Shown: one piece after another, positions 5,079-7,415 of the stretch
Numbering within the stretch: the stretch's first letter is position 1
How the letters are laid out: every line of letters starts with the position of its first letter
From: Candidatus Omnitrophota bacterium
GTDB taxonomy: Bacteria; Ratteibacteria; UBA8468; MWAK01
DNA: 7,415 bases
Assembly (NCBI GenBank): GCA_026387085.1
Contig: JAPLMK010000024.1
Coordinates: 1-7,415 of the forward strand
Direction of reading: 5' to 3'
The notes under the pieces: model-generated
Told to the model about the DNA's origin: nothing
The model's database searches: none
The model's input: the letters and a program-made list of their open reading frames with translations, nothing else
Translations under genes and position numbers: made by a program

Positions 5079-6526
5079 GAGTAAGGTTTGCGCCAAGTCC
5101 AACCGGATACCTGCACATCGGAAACGCCAGAACAGCGCTCTTTAATTATCTTCTGGCGCGCAAAGATAACGGTTCTTTTGTTTTGCGGATTGAGGACACT
5201 GATACGGAAAGAAGCAAGCCGGAATATGAAAAAATAATTTTAGAGGACCTGGCTTGGCTGGGTTTGAATTGGGACGAAGGTCCGGATGTCGGCGGTCCGT
5301 TCGGTCCCTACCGGCAATCGGAACGTCTTGAAATATATCAAGAAGCCGCCCAGCGTCTGCTCAAAGAGGAAAAGGCCTACCTTTGTTACTGCGCGCCGGA
5401 AGAATTGGAGGCGATGCGCCAGGCTCAGATGCAACGGAAGGAGAGCCCGCGCTATGACAATCGCTGCCGCTCGCTTACCGCCCAAGAGCGTGCTGCTTTT
5501 GAAAAAGAAGGCCGGAAACCGGTTGTCCGGTTCCGGTTGCCGGAGAGGAAAGTCACCTTCAATGACCTGATCCGCGGGGAAATTACTTTTGACACCGCTT
5601 TGATGGGTGATTTAATAATCATGAAATCAGACGGTAAAGCGGCATTTCACTTTGCGGTGGTCCTGGATGATATCGCCATGGAAATAACGCACGTATTTCG
5701 CGGTGAAGACCACATCTCCAATACGCCCCGGCACATTCTTCTTTTTGAGGCATTCGGTAAAATACCGCCTTTTTTTGCCCACATGGCCATGACCCTTGGC
5801 CCGGATGGCAGCCGCCTTTCTAAAAGGCACGGGGCCACTTCCCTGCGTGAACTGAGAAGCCAGGGGTATCTGCCGGAAGCGATCTTCAACTACCTGGCGC
5901 TGCTGGGTTGGGGAACTACCGATGATAAAGAAATATTCACTCCGGCCGAATTGATGCAGGAATTCAGCCTGGGAAGATGCAAAGAGGGAGCAGCCATCTT
6001 TGATATGGCCAAATTAACCTGGATGAACGGACTGTATTTCCAGAAGGCGGATTTAAGCCGGCTGGTTGATTTAAGCTTGCCTTTTCTGCGGGAGGCCGGC
6101 CTGGTTTCCGAAACGATTCTTCCGGAAGAAAGGGAGTACCTTGCCCGGGTTATTACCGTGCTGGGCGAGCGTATTAAGAAATTTTCTGATTTGCCGGAAA
6201 CAGCCGGGATATTTCTGAAAGATGAAGTTGAGTATGATGCTCAGGCAAAAGCGAAAACATTACAGAAAGAAGGAGTGAATAAAATTCTGGCTGACTTAAG
6301 TCAACTATTGGAAAAGGAAGCTGATTTTTCTACCGCTAACCTGGAGAAAGTCATTCGCGATTATTGCGTCAATCAAAATCTGAAGACAAGCGCGGTTTTT
6401 CATCCGTTGCGGGTAGCCGTAACCGGCCAAACGGTGGGACCCGGTCTTTTTGAAACACTATCATTGTTGGGTCAAAAAAAGACACTCCGCCGCCTGCAAA
6501 CGGCACAGCAAAATATTTCAGAGTGA
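5075..6526 (+). CDS. gltX: Glutamyl-tRNA synthetase
   Basis: This class I aminoacyl-tRNA synthetase charges tRNA-Glu in the cytosol. It has 483 residues, normal for bacterial GluRS. The Rossmann domain opens with RFAPSPTGYLHIGNART, where HIGN (14-17) is the HIGH motif. FVLRIEDTD follows, and the KMSKS-type loop is L248-S-K-R-H-G253. The C-terminal third (about 330-483) is the helical anticodon-binding domain. The connective region carries C104-Y-C106 and C131-R-S133. In E. coli, from memory, this site is C-x-C...C-x-H binding zinc, so the fourth ligand is replaced by Ser here. Whether it is discriminating (Glu only) or also charges tRNA-Gln cannot be decided, since no gatCAB or glnS is in view. 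A GAGG at 5066-5069 precedes the ATG, which overlaps the ispF stop (ATGA). Confidence 0.97.
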   Translation: MRVRFAPSPTGYLHIGNARTALFNYLLARKDNGSFVLRIEDTDTERSKPEYEKIILEDLAWLGLNWDEGPDVGGPFGPYRQSERLEIYQEAAQRLLKEEKAYLCYCAPEELEAMRQAQMQRKESPRYDNRCRSLTAQERAAFEKEGRKPVVRFRLPERKVTFNDLIRGEITFDTALMGDLIIMKSDGKAAFHFAVVLDDIAMEITHVFRGEDHISNTPRHILLFEAFGKIPPFFAHMAMTLGPDGSRLSKRHGATSLRELRSQGYLPEAIFNYLALLGWGTTDDKEIFTPAELMQEFSLGRCKEGAAIFDMAKLTWMNGLYFQKADLSRLVDLSLPFLREAGLVSETILPEEREYLARVITVLGERIKKFSDLPETAGIFLKDEVEYDAQAKAKTLQKEGVNKILADLSQLLEKEADFSTANLEKVIRDYCVNQNLKTSAVFHPLRVAVTGQTVGPGLFETLSLLGQKKTLRRLQTAQQNISE

Positions 6527-6536
6527 TAATAATAAA

Positions 6537-7415
6537 ATGCCATTACAATTCTGGAATACTTTAAAACGAAAAAAAGAGGATTTTCTGCCTCTTGCGCCGG
6601 ACCGGGTCGGGCTCTATACTTGCGGTCCGACTGTTTATAACTTTGCCCATATTGGCAACTTGCGCGCCTATATCTTTGAGGATATTTTAAGGCGCCACCT
6701 GGAATATTGCGGGTATGCCGTCAATCATATTATGAACATCACTGATATTGACGACAAAACCATTAAGGGCAGTATTGAGAACGGCGTATCATTGACCGAT
6801 TATACGCGGCGTTATGAAAAGGCATTTTTTGAGGACCGGGACATCCTGAGAATCAGGCCGGCTACTGTATATCCCCGGGCTACCGAGCACATACCGGAAA
6901 TGGTTGCTATTATCAAGAAACTGAGCGCAAAAGGATATACATACCAGAAGGACGGTTCTGTCTATTTTTCTATCGAACGTTTTCCGGATTATGGCAAACT
7001 GTCCGGCGTAGATCTTTCGGCGTTAAAGAAAGGCGCGCGGGTTGAAGGTGACGAGTACGGAAAAGAGGACGTCCGTGATTTTGCTCTCTGGAAAAAAAGT
7101 AAACCCGGCGAGCCGTCTTATGATACTGAAATTGGCCCGGGCCGTCCCGGATGGCACATAGAATGCTCGGCGATGAGCATGAAGTATCTCGGCGAAACGT
7201 TTGATATCCATACCGGCGGAGTTGACAATATCTTTCCCCATCACGAAAATGAAATTGCGCAGAGTGAGGCGGCCAACGGCAAGCCATTCGCTTGCTACTT
7301 TCTGCACTGCGCTTACCTTCTGGTAAACAACGAGAAGATGGCTAAGAGTAAAGGAAACTTTTTTACTCTGCGGGACTTGCTGGACAAAGATTACGAACCG
7401 ATAGCCATCCGGTAC
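6537..7415 (+). CDS. cysS: Cysteinyl-tRNA synthetase, 3'-truncated by the window end
   Basis: The frame is open from ATG 6537 to the last base, giving 293 residues of a protein usually about 450-490 long. CysRS charges tRNA-Cys. The start MPLQFWNTL and the YTCGPTVYNFAHIGNLR stretch (27-43, HIGH motif as HIGN 38-41) are characteristic. The catalytic zinc ligands match E. coli with a shift of one: C29, C210 in GWHIECSAM, H235 and E239 in PHHENEIAQ. The KMSKS loop is K267-M-A-K-S271, followed by GNF. The anticodon-binding domain lies outside the window. The start is 10 bp after the gltX stop. The gap GATAATAATAA-type sequence contains no Shine-Dalgarno, and no earlier in-frame start exists in the gap. 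The gene is probably part of the lpxK operon. Confidence 0.96.
   Translation, partial: MPLQFWNTLKRKKEDFLPLAPDRVGLYTCGPTVYNFAHIGNLRAYIFEDILRRHLEYCGYAVNHIMNITDIDDKTIKGSIENGVSLTDYTRRYEKAFFEDRDILRIRPATVYPRATEHIPEMVAIIKKLSAKGYTYQKDGSVYFSIERFPDYGKLSGVDLSALKKGARVEGDEYGKEDVRDFALWKKSKPGEPSYDTEIGPGRPGWHIECSAMSMKYLGETFDIHTGGVDNIFPHHENEIAQSEAANGKPFACYFLHCAYLLVNNEKMAKSKGNFFTLRDLLDKDYEPIAIRY

Noticed and set aside
5286..5570. 94-codon plus-strand frame inside gltX
   Set aside because: It lies wholly within the well-supported gltX frame, its protein is Arg/Lys-rich and low in family-like motifs, and no start signal precedes it.
6970..7307. Overlapping minus-strand frames opposite cysS
   Set aside because: The opposite strand encodes CysRS with all catalytic residues; these frames are antisense shadows with no recognisable domains.

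Overview
The window looks like a compact chromosomal segment of an uncultured or poorly studied bacterium with an outer membrane. The outer-membrane inference rests on an LpxK-type lipid A kinase. The non-mevalonate isoprenoid enzyme IspF and bacterial-type GluRS and CysRS confirm a bacterium. Tightly packed co-directional genes, few Shine-Dalgarno sites, a bacterial EndoQ-like nuclease and several short dispersed-repeat-like sequences recall candidate-phylum genomes. I cannot name the phylum from sequence alone.

Layout. Positions 1-122 hold no gene but contain nested short repeats. A tRNA-Gly(UCC) lies on the minus strand at 123-193 with a well-formed sigma70-type promoter. Facing away from it on the plus strand is a two-gene unit: a HIT-family nucleotide hydrolase/phosphorylase (281-778), overlapped for 17 bp by a PHP-domain endonuclease Q homologue (762-1988). 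The HIT promoter would place the transcript start at or next to the ATG, suggesting a leaderless message. A 201 bp gap (1989-2189) follows. It carries a 105 bp inverted-repeat element built of CACGGAAN octamers and a second cluster of ATCCGT-like hexamers.

The second transcription unit is lpxK - hisA-like - secreted phospholipase D-like nuclease - ispF - gltX - cysS. It runs from 2190 to beyond the window end. The first four junctions overlap (7 bp, then ATGA three times), and cysS starts 10 bp after gltX. The ispF-gltX-cysS order resembles the ispD-ispF-gltX-cysE-cysS cluster of Bacillus, with ispD and cysE absent. The unit mixes lipid A synthesis, histidine synthesis, isoprenoid synthesis and tRNA charging, so it reads as a housekeeping operon rather than a dedicated pathway. 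The exported nuclease is the one member that does not fit.

The most unusual points are: an in-frame, GC-rich, partly palindromic 48 bp insert inside lpxK; an in-frame insert of about 27 residues containing a 21 bp-period direct repeat in the next gene, hisA; the octamer-based inverted-repeat element; and the overlapping HIT/EndoQ pair, which may be a nucleotide-damage module. I found no CRISPR array, phage gene, transposase or toxin-antitoxin system, and no clear new multi-gene defence system.
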